From the NCBI GenBank assembly GCA_946611595.1, contig CAMODY010000005.1, forward strand, positions 1 to 25,682: 25,682 bases of DNA, written 5' to 3'. This stretch comes from an uncultured Clostridia bacterium (lineage in GTDB: Bacteria > Bacillota > Clostridia > Lachnospirales > Lachnospiraceae). The position numbers were made by a program, and so were the translations under genes. The stretch's first letter is position 1. Each line of letters starts with the position of its first letter. A model generated the notes under the pieces. The model did no database searches, was not told the DNA's origin, and worked only from the letters and a program-made list of their open reading frames with translations. This document shows positions 16,152 through 23,819 of the stretch, one piece after another.

Positions 16152-17459
16152 TTACAAGAGTTTGATCTTTCGGATCATGTTCACAAACTCCTCATTAGAG
16201 CGGGTTCTTGCAAAAAGATCCAGGATCTTTTCGGTCGCCTCATCCGCACGCAGACCGCCGGTTGCTTTTCGGATAATATAGACTGCCTCCTGCTCTTCCT
16301 GATTAAGCAGCAAATCTTCTCTTCTGGTTCCGCTCTTTGCAATATCGATTGCCGGGAAGATTCTCTTTTCCTGAAGTTTTCTATCGAGGATCAGTTCCAT
16401 GTTACCGGTTCCTTTAAATTCCTCGTAGATAACATCATCCATCTTACTTCCGGTATCAACCAGTGCGGTGGCAAGGATCGTAAGGCTTCCACCTTCACGG
16501 ATATTTCTTGCAGCTCCGAAGAAGCGTTTCGGCATATGGAGCGCTGCAGGGTCAAGACCGCCGGAAAGGGTTCTTCCGCTTGGAGGAACAAGCAGGTTAT
16601 AAGCTCTTGCAAGCCTCGTGATACTGTCGAGTAAAATAATGACATCCTCTCCGTGCTCAACGAGTCTCTTCGCTCTTTCGATCACCATCTCCGAAACGCG
16701 CTTATGATGATCCGGAAGTTCGTCAAAGGTGGAATAGATTACTTCAACCTTATCGCCAACGATCGCTTCTTTAATATCGGTAACTTCTTCCGGACGCTCA
16801 TCGATCAAAAGGATCAGGATATGTACTTCCGGGTTATTATGTAGGATCGAACGTGCAACGCCTTTGAGGAGCGTTGTTTTACCAGCCTTCGGAGGAGATA
16901 CGATCATACCTCTTTGGCCCTTTCCGATCGGAGATACCAGATCAAAGATCCGCATGGCAATATTCTTCTCCGATGTTTCAAGGCTCATTCTCTCATCCGG
17001 AAAGATCGGCGTTAAGTCTTCAAAGTTTCTGCGCTGTACAGCCTCACTTGGAAGAAAGCCATTGATACGGTCGAGATGAAGAAGCGCACCGAACTTTTCA
17101 TTTCCTGTTTTAACGCGAACTTTTCCTAAAAGGATGTCGCCAGTCTTAAGACCGAAACGTTTGATCTGGGATGGGGAAACATAAACATCATCCTCACCCG
17201 GCATATAGTTTTCACAACGGATAAAGCCATAGCCGTCCGGCAGCACCTCTAAAATGCCATTTGCGACTTTACCGGAATCTAATTTATTTTCTTCCTCTTT
17301 GCTGATGCCGGTTTCTTCTACGCGCTTTTTCTCTTCTGCATTTTGAAGGATCGCTTCGATCACATCGGCTTTCTTCATGGAAGAAGCACCTTTGATCCCG
17401 TTGGTTTTTGCGATCTCTCTCAGCTGAACAACAGGCAGACTCTCTAATTTTTTCCTCAT
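16152..17459 (-). CDS. rho: Transcription termination factor Rho
   Basis: A hexameric RNA-dependent ATPase that ends transcription at untranslated RNA. The 435 residues comprise a short N-terminal Rho_N helix domain (1-45), a cold-shock-like RNA-binding domain (about 65-130, with LEVLPDGYGFIR) and the ATPase domain. The P-loop is PPKAGKTT at 189-196 and Walker B is VIILLDSITRLARAYN. The secondary RNA-site loop is present near GLDPAALHMPKRFFGAARN. There is no large N-terminal insertion of the type seen in some Clostridia and Actinobacteria. The ATG at 17459 has AAAGGA 5 bases upstream. The 5' leader is about 110 nt, and Rho genes often autoregulate through their leader. It reads away from the DUF4364 gene. 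Confidence 0.97.
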   Translation of the reverse strand: MRKKLESLPVVQLREIAKTNGIKGASSMKKADVIEAILQNAEEKKRVEETGISKEEENKLDSGKVANGILEVLPDGYGFIRCENYMPGEDDVYVSPSQIKRFGLKTGDILLGKVRVKTGNEKFGALLHLDRINGFLPSEAVQRRNFEDLTPIFPDERMSLETSEKNIAMRIFDLVSPIGKGQRGMIVSPPKAGKTTLLKGVARSILHNNPEVHILILLIDERPEEVTDIKEAIVGDKVEVIYSTFDELPDHHKRVSEMVIERAKRLVEHGEDVIILLDSITRLARAYNLLVPPSGRTLSGGLDPAALHMPKRFFGAARNIREGGSLTILATALVDTGSKMDDVIYEEFKGTGNMELILDRKLQEKRIFPAIDIAKSGTRREDLLLNQEEQEAVYIIRKATGGLRADEATEKILDLFARTRSNEEFVNMIRKIKLL

Positions 17460-17576
17460 AAAAATCCTTTCGCTCTATTTTAAATTGTCAAAAAATTTTC
17501 AATGCGTTTTGGAAAATGGTTTGAATTCTTAGAATTTCAGAATGCGCCAATGCAGATCCCGCATAGGCTCAAGCGA

Positions 17577-17605
17577 ATTATAAACAAAATAATTTGAAAA
17601 AGCAA
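17577..17605 (-). promoter_or_regulatory. Promoter of rho
   Basis: TTGCTT (17600-17605) and a perfect TATAAT (17577-17582) with a 17-base spacer. Its -35 lies inside the spacer of the divergent DUF4364 promoter. Confidence 0.7.
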
Positions 17606-17622
17606 GGTTAATGTGCTACCCT
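17594..17622 (+). promoter_or_regulatory. Probable promoter of the DUF4364 gene
   Basis: TTGAAA (17594-17599) and TACCCT (17617-17622), spacer 17, with TG one base upstream of the -10 (extended -10). The -10 is non-consensus, so this call is moderate. Confidence 0.5.
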
Positions 17623-17659
17623 AAAAATCCGATGAAATACGAACGGAACGGTGATTATT

Positions 17660-18178
17660 ATGATTACAGACTCCAATACAATTTATAAGCTGATGATCCT
17701 TTATATGCTGAATCGTCTGGATTCCCAGCTTACAAATTCACAGCTTTCGAGCTTTTTCATTTCAAAAGAATACACCGATTACTTCAATATTCAGCAGACG
17801 CTTTCAGACCTGGTCGCATCAAAGTTTGTTGAGAAAGTAACGATACGAAATACATCCTACTACAGCATCACTCCGGAAGGATATGAATCTTTGACCTTCT
17901 TTAAGAATCAGATTCCGAAGGGCGCATTGGAGGACATCAATTCTTATCTGGAAGAAAATAAGTATGCGTTAAAAAACGAAGTAGGAACCCAGGCGGATTA
18001 TTACCGCCACACAAACGGAGACTATATTGCACACTGCCAGGTCATGGAAGGACGCTCGCTTTTATATGAGATCAATATCTCTGTGCCGAGCGAAGAAGAA
18101 GCTTCCCGTATCTGCAGCAACTGGAGAGGTTATTCAGAAGAACTCTACGCGGTGATCATGAAGTCTCTTCTGCAGTAA
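17660..18178 (+). CDS. DUF4364 winged-helix protein, putative regulator
   Basis: A Clostridia protein family of unknown function that looks like a winged-helix DNA-binding regulator. The 172 residues start TDSNTIYKLMILYMLNRLDSQLTNSQLSSFFI, then continue with a helix-turn-helix-like stretch and the beta-wing-like FVEKVTIRNTSYYSITPEGYESL (residues about 55-85), as in PadR/MarR-type folds. The rest is a mixed alpha/beta domain of unknown role. I chose the ATG at 17660 because GGTGA immediately upstream serves as ribosome site; the in-frame GTG at 17651 lies within that site. It is divergent from rho with interlocking promoters and is followed by engB 78 bases later in the same direction. Confidence 0.85.
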   Translation: MITDSNTIYKLMILYMLNRLDSQLTNSQLSSFFISKEYTDYFNIQQTLSDLVASKFVEKVTIRNTSYYSITPEGYESLTFFKNQIPKGALEDINSYLEENKYALKNEVGTQADYYRHTNGDYIAHCQVMEGRSLLYEINISVPSEEEASRICSNWRGYSEELYAVIMKSLLQ

Positions 18179-18256
18179 GCCGCATTGCCGTAAAACATAT
18201 AGCGACAGATACACAAAATAAGCAGGCAGATAAAATACACAAACAGATAAAACACT

Positions 18257-18844
18257 ATGGTAATCAAAACTGTTGAACTTGATATGGTACTTGGCCCGAC
18301 AAGCCAGCTTCCGGAATCTACTCTTCCGGAGGTTGCGTTTGCAGGAAGATCAAACGTTGGAAAGTCTTCTCTGATCAACGGACTGCTGAACAGAAAAAAA
18401 CTTGCCCGCACTTCTTCTCAGCCGGGAAAAACACAAACCATCAATTTTTATAACGTAAATAAAGAATTCTTTTTCGTCGACCTGCCCGGTTATGGTTTTG
18501 CAAAAGTCTCCAAAGAAGCGCAGGCAAAATGGGGAAAGATGATCGATAACTATCTGATGAATTCTGAAACGCTGAAGGCCGTTTTTCTTTTGGTAGATAT
18601 TCGTCACGAAGTAAAAAGCAGCGATAAGGAAATGTACGACTGGATCAAAGCCAGCGGCGTACAGCCGGTCGTGATTGCAACCAAGGCTGATAAGGTAAAA
18701 AGAAATCAGATCCCAAGGCAGCTTAAGATCATCCGCGAAGGACTCGATTTCAAAAATAACGAAGTTCCTCTGATCGCATTTTCCGCCGAGACCAAACAGG
18801 GCCGCGAAGAAATCCTCGATCTTATTTCGACTCTTGTTGAATGA
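18257..18844 (+). CDS. engB: Ribosome biogenesis GTPase EngB/YsxC
   Basis: An essential GTPase for late assembly of the 50S subunit. The 195 residues are of family length. G1 is GRSNVGKSS at 30-38, G2 lies in the TSSQPGKTQTIN region, G3 is DLPGYGF, G4 is ATKADK and G5 lies near AFSAE. The start MVIKTVELDMVLGP fits the family N-terminus, but no good Shine-Dalgarno site precedes it; the upstream bases are A-rich and contain three CAGATA words. It lies downstream of the DUF4364 gene and converges on the His-rich gene, sharing a bidirectional terminator. In many Clostridia engB follows clpX and lon; here lon is absent from that place. Confidence 0.96.
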   Translation: MVIKTVELDMVLGPTSQLPESTLPEVAFAGRSNVGKSSLINGLLNRKKLARTSSQPGKTQTINFYNVNKEFFFVDLPGYGFAKVSKEAQAKWGKMIDNYLMNSETLKAVFLLVDIRHEVKSSDKEMYDWIKASGVQPVVIATKADKVKRNQIPRQLKIIREGLDFKNNEVPLIAFSAETKQGREEILDLISTLVE

Positions 18845-19020
18845 TCTATCTACATGTTTTTTTGCAGATTTACCCCTATAATCTCAATTATGTTCTATGA
18901 TTTCAACTATACTAAGTGCTTTCTATACCAGTGTCACAGAAATCCCACCTTCAGAACAGAAAGTTTCTATCCTTTCTATAGTTAATTCGATTCTACTTCA
19001 CATAAAAATCAGAAATAAAT
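18845..19020. other. Intergenic stretch after engB, nothing recognised
   Basis: AT-rich sequence between the engB stop and the bidirectional terminator. I see no ORF with a ribosome site, no tRNA-like fold and no repeat shared with the rest of the window. Confidence 0.5.
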
Positions 19021-19021
19021 A

Positions 19022-19069
19022 AAAAACACTGTTTCCGTCAGAAAGATCTGATCAGAAAACAGTGTTTTT
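19022..19069. terminator. Bidirectional terminator between engB and the His-rich gene
   Basis: AAAAACACTGTTT (19022-19034) pairs with AAACAGTGTTTTT (19057-19069), with an inner TCAGA/TCTGA stem. T-rich tracts follow on both strands, fitting two convergent genes. Confidence 0.9.
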
Positions 19070-19100
19070 CTATTCTTATAATGCGTTTGTCAAACAGCGA

Positions 19101-19736
19101 CTATAGATTTTTAAAAACCTCGAGGACTTTATCTTTTAAGACTTTCTCTTCCGGTCCGAAGACGATTGCTGCAAATCCTACTGCAACTCCGCCGCCTTCA
19201 TGCGCTTCTACATTCAGGCCGTTTCCTGTTGTTGAGAATGTGGTAACAGGACCGCCTTCTCTGATGTAGCCTTTTACATGACCGATCAGCGCGCCTTCTG
19301 CATCCAGCCAAGCCTCAAGTTCTTTGATGGCAGCTTCCATTAAAGGTTTCACCTCTGCAGTCTGCTTCTTAAGATCTTTTTCGAAAGAACAGATTGTTGC
19401 GCCTTCGTGGTTATGTGTCTCTACGACCTTGTAGCCTTCCACTTCATAGGTGTGGCCGTGGTCATGGTCATGATGATCATGCTCATGGAAATCATGATGA
19501 TCGTGATCATGGTGGTGATCGTGGCAGCCGCACTCGTCATCGTGGTGGTGATGATGGTGGTGCTCATGACCTTCGTGATCGTGATCATGATGATGGTGAT
19601 GTTCATGGCCCTCATGATCGTGGTCATGGTGATGGTGATGTTCATGACCCTCATGATCATGGTCGTGGCATCCACAAGTACAATCTTCAGGATGTTTCGT
19701 TTCTTCTATTTCTTCCGGGCGTAATTCTTCGCTCAT
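19101..19736 (-). CDS. Histidine-rich protein paired with a CobW-type GTPase
   Basis: Not a family I can name. The 211 residues have two parts. Residues 1-95 hold about 40 histidines with many Asp/Glu, framed by two Cys clusters, C19-T-C-G-C23 and C69-G-C71; residues 25-65 are three tandem units of the type DHDHEGHEHHHHH. Residues 96-211 form a compact-looking mixed alpha/beta domain with few His and a Gly-rich strand pair (GGPVTTFSTTGNGLNV and GGGVAVGFAAIVFG). No signal peptide is present, so it is cytosolic. It starts 14 bases after the GTPase stop, with AAGGAGG upstream, so the two form an operon. His/Cys-rich partners of G3E GTPases usually store or hand over Ni, Zn or Co, so a metal store or chaperone is the likely role (inference); the metal is unknown. 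Confidence 0.8.
   Translation of the reverse strand: MSEELRPEEIEETKHPEDCTCGCHDHDHEGHEHHHHHDHDHEGHEHHHHHDHDHEGHEHHHHHHHDDECGCHDHHHDHDHHDFHEHDHHDHDHGHTYEVEGYKVVETHNHEGATICSFEKDLKKQTAEVKPLMEAAIKELEAWLDAEGALIGHVKGYIREGGPVTTFSTTGNGLNVEAHEGGGVAVGFAAIVFGPEEKVLKDKVLEVFKNL
19542..19664 (-). repeat. Tandem repeat encoding His/Asp/Glu units
   Basis: Three consecutive units of 39, 39 and 45 bases encode DHDHEGHEHHHHH twice and the same unit with two more His. The units differ at synonymous sites, so the protein repeat seems to be kept. Such arrays can change length by slippage. Confidence 0.85.
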
Positions 19737-19750
19737 CGTTTCAGCCCTCC

Positions 19751-20374
19751 TTATTTATTCTTGATTTCTTCAATGATCTCTCTGCAGACTGCTGCCATGC
19801 CCTCTTTATCATTTACAGCAGAGATCCGGTAGATCTTCGCATTCGTTTTTTCTTTTACCCCTGCTTCTACTTTATCCAGCATTTCCGCATCGGTTGCATC
19901 GATCTTATTCATCAGAACATAGTCTGCTGCTTCCACCTGATCATCGATCAATGTTCCAACGACCGGAAGGAGCTTCAGCCAGCGTCTGGAGTCGATGATA
20001 TTGAAGATCGTAATGCTCATGTCTTCGTCATAGTATTCATGCAGCTGCTGTGCAACATCTCCCGGACGTGCAAGACCGGTCGTCTCTAAGATGACCCATT
20101 CCGGATGCATCTTCTCTTCCATCTGTGCAAGAGAATCCATTAAAGAACCTGCGATGCTGCAGCATACGCAGCCATTGAACAGTTCTGTTGTATAAAGACC
20201 GGTATCTTCTGTAAAAGCAGTATCAATACCAACCTGGCCGATCTCGTTCTCGATGATCGCAACTTTTGTGCTGCCATCGGCGCCGCCTTCAGCCTCGATC
20301 ATTTCCTTTGCCAGCGGGATCAGGACGCTTGTTTTTCCGGATCCTAAGAATCCGCCTAAAATAATCAGTTTCAT
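19751..20374 (-). CDS. Short CobW-type G3E GTPase, putative metallochaperone
   Basis: A GTPase of the G3E family (CobW/UreG/HypB/MeaB), which deliver metals or cofactors to target enzymes. The 207 residues show Walker A GGFLGSGKT at 7-15, the ENEIGQVGID switch near 42-51, the metal-binding CxCC (C69, C71, C72 in NGCVCCS), Walker B near WVILETTGLARP (91-102) and the NKID base motif at 154-157. CxCC is the site that holds Zn or Co in CobW-type chaperones. The separate CobW C-terminal domain, which often carries histidines, is missing. The next gene encodes a free-standing His-rich protein and may replace it. A strong ribosome site AAAGGAGG precedes the ATG, with a GTCCAT/ATGGAC hairpin directly upstream of it. 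No Zur or similar operator was recognised. Confidence 0.9.
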   Translation of the reverse strand: MKLIILGGFLGSGKTSVLIPLAKEMIEAEGGADGSTKVAIIENEIGQVGIDTAFTEDTGLYTTELFNGCVCCSIAGSLMDSLAQMEEKMHPEWVILETTGLARPGDVAQQLHEYYDEDMSITIFNIIDSRRWLKLLPVVGTLIDDQVEAADYVLMNKIDATDAEMLDKVEAGVKEKTNAKIYRISAVNDKEGMAAVCREIIEEIKNK

Positions 20375-20390
20375 AAGGAAAACCTCCTTT

Positions 20391-20406
20391 GTCCATTTTC
20401 ATGGAC
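20391..20406 (-). other. Small hairpin abutting the GTPase ribosome site
   Basis: GTCCAT, GAAA loop, ATGGAC: a perfect 6-bp stem with a stable GNRA-type tetraloop, ending directly at the AAAGGAGG of the GTPase gene. No T-tract follows. It could protect or present the ribosome site after processing of the clpX transcript. Confidence 0.5.
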
Positions 20407-20427
20407 AGTGCCATTTCTGTTAAGTTA

Positions 20428-21666
20428 TTATTTCACCATGTCTTTTGTGACAGTAAACTTTTTAATTGATGTATCGGATGGGATCTCATACATCTTATCC
20501 ATCATGATATCTTCCATGATGCTCCTAAGTCCCCTTGCACCGATCTTGCGTTCTAATGCTTTTTTCGCAATTTCCTGAACCGCATCTTTCTTAAACTCAA
20601 GGTCGACATTGTCGAGTTTAAACAATGCTTTGTACTGTTTGATCAGCGCATTCTTTGGCTCTTCTAAAATGCGGACCAGATCTTCTTCCGTAAGAGATCT
20701 AAGCGCAACTACAACCGGCACACGACCGACAAACTCCGGAATGATTCCGTATTTGATCAAATCCTGCGGCATTACGGTCTGGAAGAGATTATCGGTCTCT
20801 TCTACGTTATTTACCGTGATTTCCGCACCAAAGCCGATGCCTTTTTTATCAACACGTTTTTCGATGATCTTTTCAAGTCCTGCAAAAGCACCACCGCAGA
20901 TAAACAAAATATTCGTGGTATTGATATGCAGCATTTCCTGCCCCGGATGCTTGCGTCCACCCTGCGGAGGAACCGAAGCTTCCGTGCCTTCTAAAATCTT
21001 AAGCAGGGCCTGCTGTACACCCTCACCAGAAACATCTCTGGTGATAGATACGTTCTCACTCTTCTTTGTGATCTTATCGATCTCGTCGATATATACGATA
21101 CCGTACTCTGCTTTTTCGATATCATAATCTGCTGCCTGGATCAGCTTCAGCAAAATGTTCTCTACATCCTCGCCGACATAACCTGCCTCTGTAAGTGTCG
21201 TTGCATCTGCGATTGCAAATGGAACATTTAAGAGTTTTGCAAGCGTCTGCGCAAGGAAGGTCTTTCCGGAACCGGTTGGTCCGAGCATTAAGATATTGCT
21301 CTTTTGAAGCTCGACGTCTAACTGGTCTTTTGAAAGGACACGTTTGTAGTGATTATAGACCTGTACGGAAAGCACCTTTTTTGCCTCGTCCTGACCAATG
21401 ACATATTCATCAAGAAATGCCTTGATCTCTTTTGGCTTGTGCAGCTTGATCCCTAAATCTTTTGTCGCTTTCTTTTTCTTCTTCTGCGTCGTTGACTGCG
21501 GAACGAAGTTCATTTCATAAATATCTGCGCAGGTGATCACACAGTCAGGGCAGATATATGCATCTCCTGACGGGCTTGCGATCAACTGTTCTCCGACTTC
21601 TTCCGGCGTTCTTCCGCAGAAGGAACAGTGCGGCATATCATAATTTCCGTTTCTTCTTGTTGCCAT
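20428..21666 (-). CDS. clpX: ClpX, ATPase subunit of the ClpXP protease
   Basis: Unfolds tagged proteins and feeds them to ClpP. The 412 residues include the N-terminal zinc domain with Cys14, Cys17, Cys39 and Cys42, which recruits adaptors. Walker A is GPTGSGKT at 129-136, the pore loop is GYVG, Walker B is GIVYIDEIDK and the RKH loop is GGRKHPGQE. The ClpP-docking IGF loop is in KKGIGFGAE, and sensor 2 is GARGLRS. The ATG at 21666 lies 3 bases after the clpP stop; its ribosome site is within the end of clpP, so the two are coupled. Confidence 0.98.
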   Translation of the reverse strand: MATRRNGNYDMPHCSFCGRTPEEVGEQLIASPSGDAYICPDCVITCADIYEMNFVPQSTTQKKKKKATKDLGIKLHKPKEIKAFLDEYVIGQDEAKKVLSVQVYNHYKRVLSKDQLDVELQKSNILMLGPTGSGKTFLAQTLAKLLNVPFAIADATTLTEAGYVGEDVENILLKLIQAADYDIEKAEYGIVYIDEIDKITKKSENVSITRDVSGEGVQQALLKILEGTEASVPPQGGRKHPGQEMLHINTTNILFICGGAFAGLEKIIEKRVDKKGIGFGAEITVNNVEETDNLFQTVMPQDLIKYGIIPEFVGRVPVVVALRSLTEEDLVRILEEPKNALIKQYKALFKLDNVDLEFKKDAVQEIAKKALERKIGARGLRSIMEDIMMDKMYEIPSDTSIKKFTVTKDMVK

Positions 21667-21669
21667 AGA

Positions 21670-22257
21670 TTAAGCCTCATGGTTTTCGATAACTGCATCG
21701 ATCAGGCCATACTCTTTTGCTTCTGTTGCGCTCAGCCAGTTATCTCTTTCGGTATCAGCTTCGATCGTCTCAAGCGGCTTGCCTGTGTTTTCAGAAAGCA
21801 GACGGTTTAAGTTGTCTCTGATTTTTAAGATATGGTCTGCATTGATCTTGATATCAGAAGCCTGACCCTGTGCTCCGCCGGATGGCTGATGGATCATGAT
21901 CTCAGCATTCGGAAGTGCAAAACGTTTTCCTTTTGCACCGCCTGCAAGAAGGAACGCGCCCATGCTTGCAGCCATACCGATGCAGGTGGTGGAAACGTCA
22001 CATTTTACATACTGCATCGTATCATAAATTGCCATACCTGCTGTTACGGAACCGCCCGGGCTGTTGATATAGAAGTGAATATCTTTGTTCGGATCTTCAC
22101 TCTCTAAGAACAGGAGCTGTGCAACAACCAGGCTTGCAGTTACATCATTAACTTCTTCGCTTAAGAAAACGATTCTTTCTTTTAAAAGTCTGGAATAAAT
22201 ATCATAGGCTCTTTCGCCTCTGCTGGTATCTTCAATTACTGTTGGTACTAAGCTCAT
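21670..22257 (-). CDS. clpP: ClpP, proteolytic subunit
   Basis: A serine protease forming the tetradecameric chamber used with ClpX. The 195 residues are the full length. The catalytic triad is Ser98 (GMAASMGAF), His123 (IMIHQPSGG) and Asp172 (TERDNWLS). The short N-terminal stretch MSLVPTVIEDTSRGERAYDIYSRLL is the usual one, with the propeptide nearly absent. AGGAGG sits close upstream of the ATG. It is preceded by tig, with a weak terminator between them, and coupled to clpX. Confidence 0.98.
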   Translation of the reverse strand: MSLVPTVIEDTSRGERAYDIYSRLLKERIVFLSEEVNDVTASLVVAQLLFLESEDPNKDIHFYINSPGGSVTAGMAIYDTMQYVKCDVSTTCIGMAASMGAFLLAGGAKGKRFALPNAEIMIHQPSGGAQGQASDIKINADHILKIRDNLNRLLSENTGKPLETIEADTERDNWLSATEAKEYGLIDAVIENHEA

Positions 22258-22289
22258 ACATTACCTCCTGTATGTGATTCTTTGATTCA

Positions 22290-22310
22290 GAAAAGCCGGT
22301 AAAGACCGGC
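22290..22310 (-). terminator. Weak terminator between tig and clpP
   Basis: GCCGGT and ACCGGC (22305-22310 with 22295-22300) around a CTTT loop, followed by TTTTCTG on the minus strand. Short stem and T run, so partial readthrough into clpPX is likely. Confidence 0.55.
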
Positions 22311-22364
22311 CTTTCTGTGTTCTTATTCAGCCTTTTCTTCTTCGGCCTTATTGTCTGATTTAAA

Positions 22365-23711
22365 TTATTCTGCTTTTTCCTCTGCAGCTTCTTCAGCCGG
22401 AGCTTCCTCTTCTTTCTTTTCAACTGCAACGCCGTGCTCATATACGAAGTCAGCAGCTCTGGAAACAGCGATGTCAACTTTCATTCCTTCTTTTTCTTTG
22501 TCAGAAAGGAACTCTTTCATTTTCTCAACATCCATGCCGTACTGATCAGCCATCTTCTTAACTTCAGCATCTACATCTTCGTCTGTTACTTCGATGTTTT
22601 CAGCCTTTGCGATCTCTTCGAGAACAAGTCTTTCTCTGATGGTCTGAAGAGCGTGCGGGCGAATGTCTTCCATGAATTTCTCACGGGTCTGGCCTACAAG
22701 CTGCAGGTACTGATCCATGCCGATTCCCTGGCTTTCCATTCTCATTGCAAAGTCATCAGCACTCTGACGAGCCTGTGCATCGATCATCAGTTCTGCAACA
22801 TCCATCTGTGCAGCGTCTGCAATCTTCTTGATGATCTCACGCTCAGCGTCTGCCTTTGCAGCATCTTTCTTTCTTACTTCGATGCCTTTTCTGATGTCTG
22901 CTTTATATTCTTCTAAAGTATCAAACTCGGATACTTCAGCTGCGAACTCATCATCCAGCTCCGGGAGTTCTTTTACTTTCAGATCATTCAGTTTGCACTT
23001 GAAGACTGCCGGTTTTCCCTTCAACTCTTCTGCATGGTAATCTTCCGGGAAGGTTACGTTAACGTCGAATTCATCTCCGATGTTGTGTCCGCAGATCTGC
23101 TCCTCGAAATCTCCGATGAAGGAGTGGGATCCTAAAGTAATGGTGTAGCCTTCAGATTTTCCACCATCAAACGGCTTGTCATCTACATAACCATCAAAAT
23201 CGATATCAGCGATGTCGCCCATCTGTGCTGCTCTGTCAGTTACAGGAACGCGGCGGCTGTTGAGTTCTCTTGTTCTTTCGATATCCTGATCAACTTCCTC
23301 GTCTGTTACTGTAAGGTCTGTTGCAGTATATTCGATTCCTTTGTACTCACCTAATGTTACTTCCGGTTTTGTAGCAACAGTTGCTACATAAGTGAAGTCT
23401 TTTCCTTTTTCGATATCGATATCATCGATAGACGGCTGGGATACGATTTCGATCTCTTTCATTGCCTCGTCATAAACATCCGGATAGCTGTCGGAGATCA
23501 GGAAGTTTGCTGCATCCTCATAGAAAACTTCTACACCGTAAGTTTTCTCGATCATTTTCTGCGGCACTTTACCTTTTCTGAAACCAGGCATGGAAACCTG
23601 ATTTTTGATCTTGTGATAAGCTCTTGTAATCGCTTCTTCTACTTTTTCAGCTTCCACTGTAGCTGTGATCTTAGCTAAGCTTTTTTCTAATTTTTCAACT
23701 TTTACTTCCAT
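22365..23711 (-). CDS. tig: Trigger factor
   Basis: A ribosome-bound chaperone with prolyl isomerase activity that meets nascent chains at the exit tunnel. The 448 residues consist of the N-terminal ribosome-binding domain with the signature MPGFRKGKVP at 41-50, an FKBP-like isomerase domain (about 160-245, GDIADIDFDGYVDDKPFDGG) and a long helical C-terminal chaperone domain ending in an acidic EEEAPAEEAAEEKAE tail. The ATG at 23711 has AAGGAGG about 12 bases upstream. Beyond the TAA the same frame stays open for 13 more codons with the same Lys/Ala/Glu bias. It has its own promoter and a long leader hairpin, and is followed by clpP and clpX, a conserved quality-control cluster. Confidence 0.97.
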   Translation of the reverse strand: MEVKVEKLEKSLAKITATVEAEKVEEAITRAYHKIKNQVSMPGFRKGKVPQKMIEKTYGVEVFYEDAANFLISDSYPDVYDEAMKEIEIVSQPSIDDIDIEKGKDFTYVATVATKPEVTLGEYKGIEYTATDLTVTDEEVDQDIERTRELNSRRVPVTDRAAQMGDIADIDFDGYVDDKPFDGGKSEGYTITLGSHSFIGDFEEQICGHNIGDEFDVNVTFPEDYHAEELKGKPAVFKCKLNDLKVKELPELDDEFAAEVSEFDTLEEYKADIRKGIEVRKKDAAKADAEREIIKKIADAAQMDVAELMIDAQARQSADDFAMRMESQGIGMDQYLQLVGQTREKFMEDIRPHALQTIRERLVLEEIAKAENIEVTDEDVDAEVKKMADQYGMDVEKMKEFLSDKEKEGMKVDIAVSRAADFVYEHGVAVEKKEEEAPAEEAAEEKAE

Positions 23712-23741
23712 TTTAAAAATGTTCCTCCTTGGGGTTCTTTA

Positions 23742-23800
23742 TGTGCTTTCGAAGCTTTTTGCGCAGTCATTAAATGTGCAAAGAAAGTTTCGAAGGCACA
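23742..23800 (-). other. Long imperfect hairpin in the tig leader
   Basis: The two halves of 23742-23800 are near-perfect reverse complements (TGTGC, TTCGAA and CTTT blocks matched in order on both sides, with a few mismatches and a short bulge). It is transcribed as the tig leader and ends about 10 bases before the ribosome site, with no T-tract. Confidence 0.65.
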
Positions 23801-23819
23801 CCTACTTACGCAATTGTGT

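Noticed and set aside
19542..19664. Possible CRISPR-like array
   Set aside because: The repeats are contiguous, with no spacers, and encode a His-rich protein in frame.
19394..20089. Plus-strand open frame of 231 codons opposite the His-rich protein and GTPase
   Set aside because: It is the antisense of the His-codon repeat, rich in Arg/His/Asp/Gly by composition, with no ribosome site; the minus-strand genes have clear motifs.
22232..22477. Minus-strand 81-codon frame across the tig end
   Set aside because: Lys/Arg-rich shifted reading of the tig tail; no initiation signals. The in-frame tail of tig is a separate observation.
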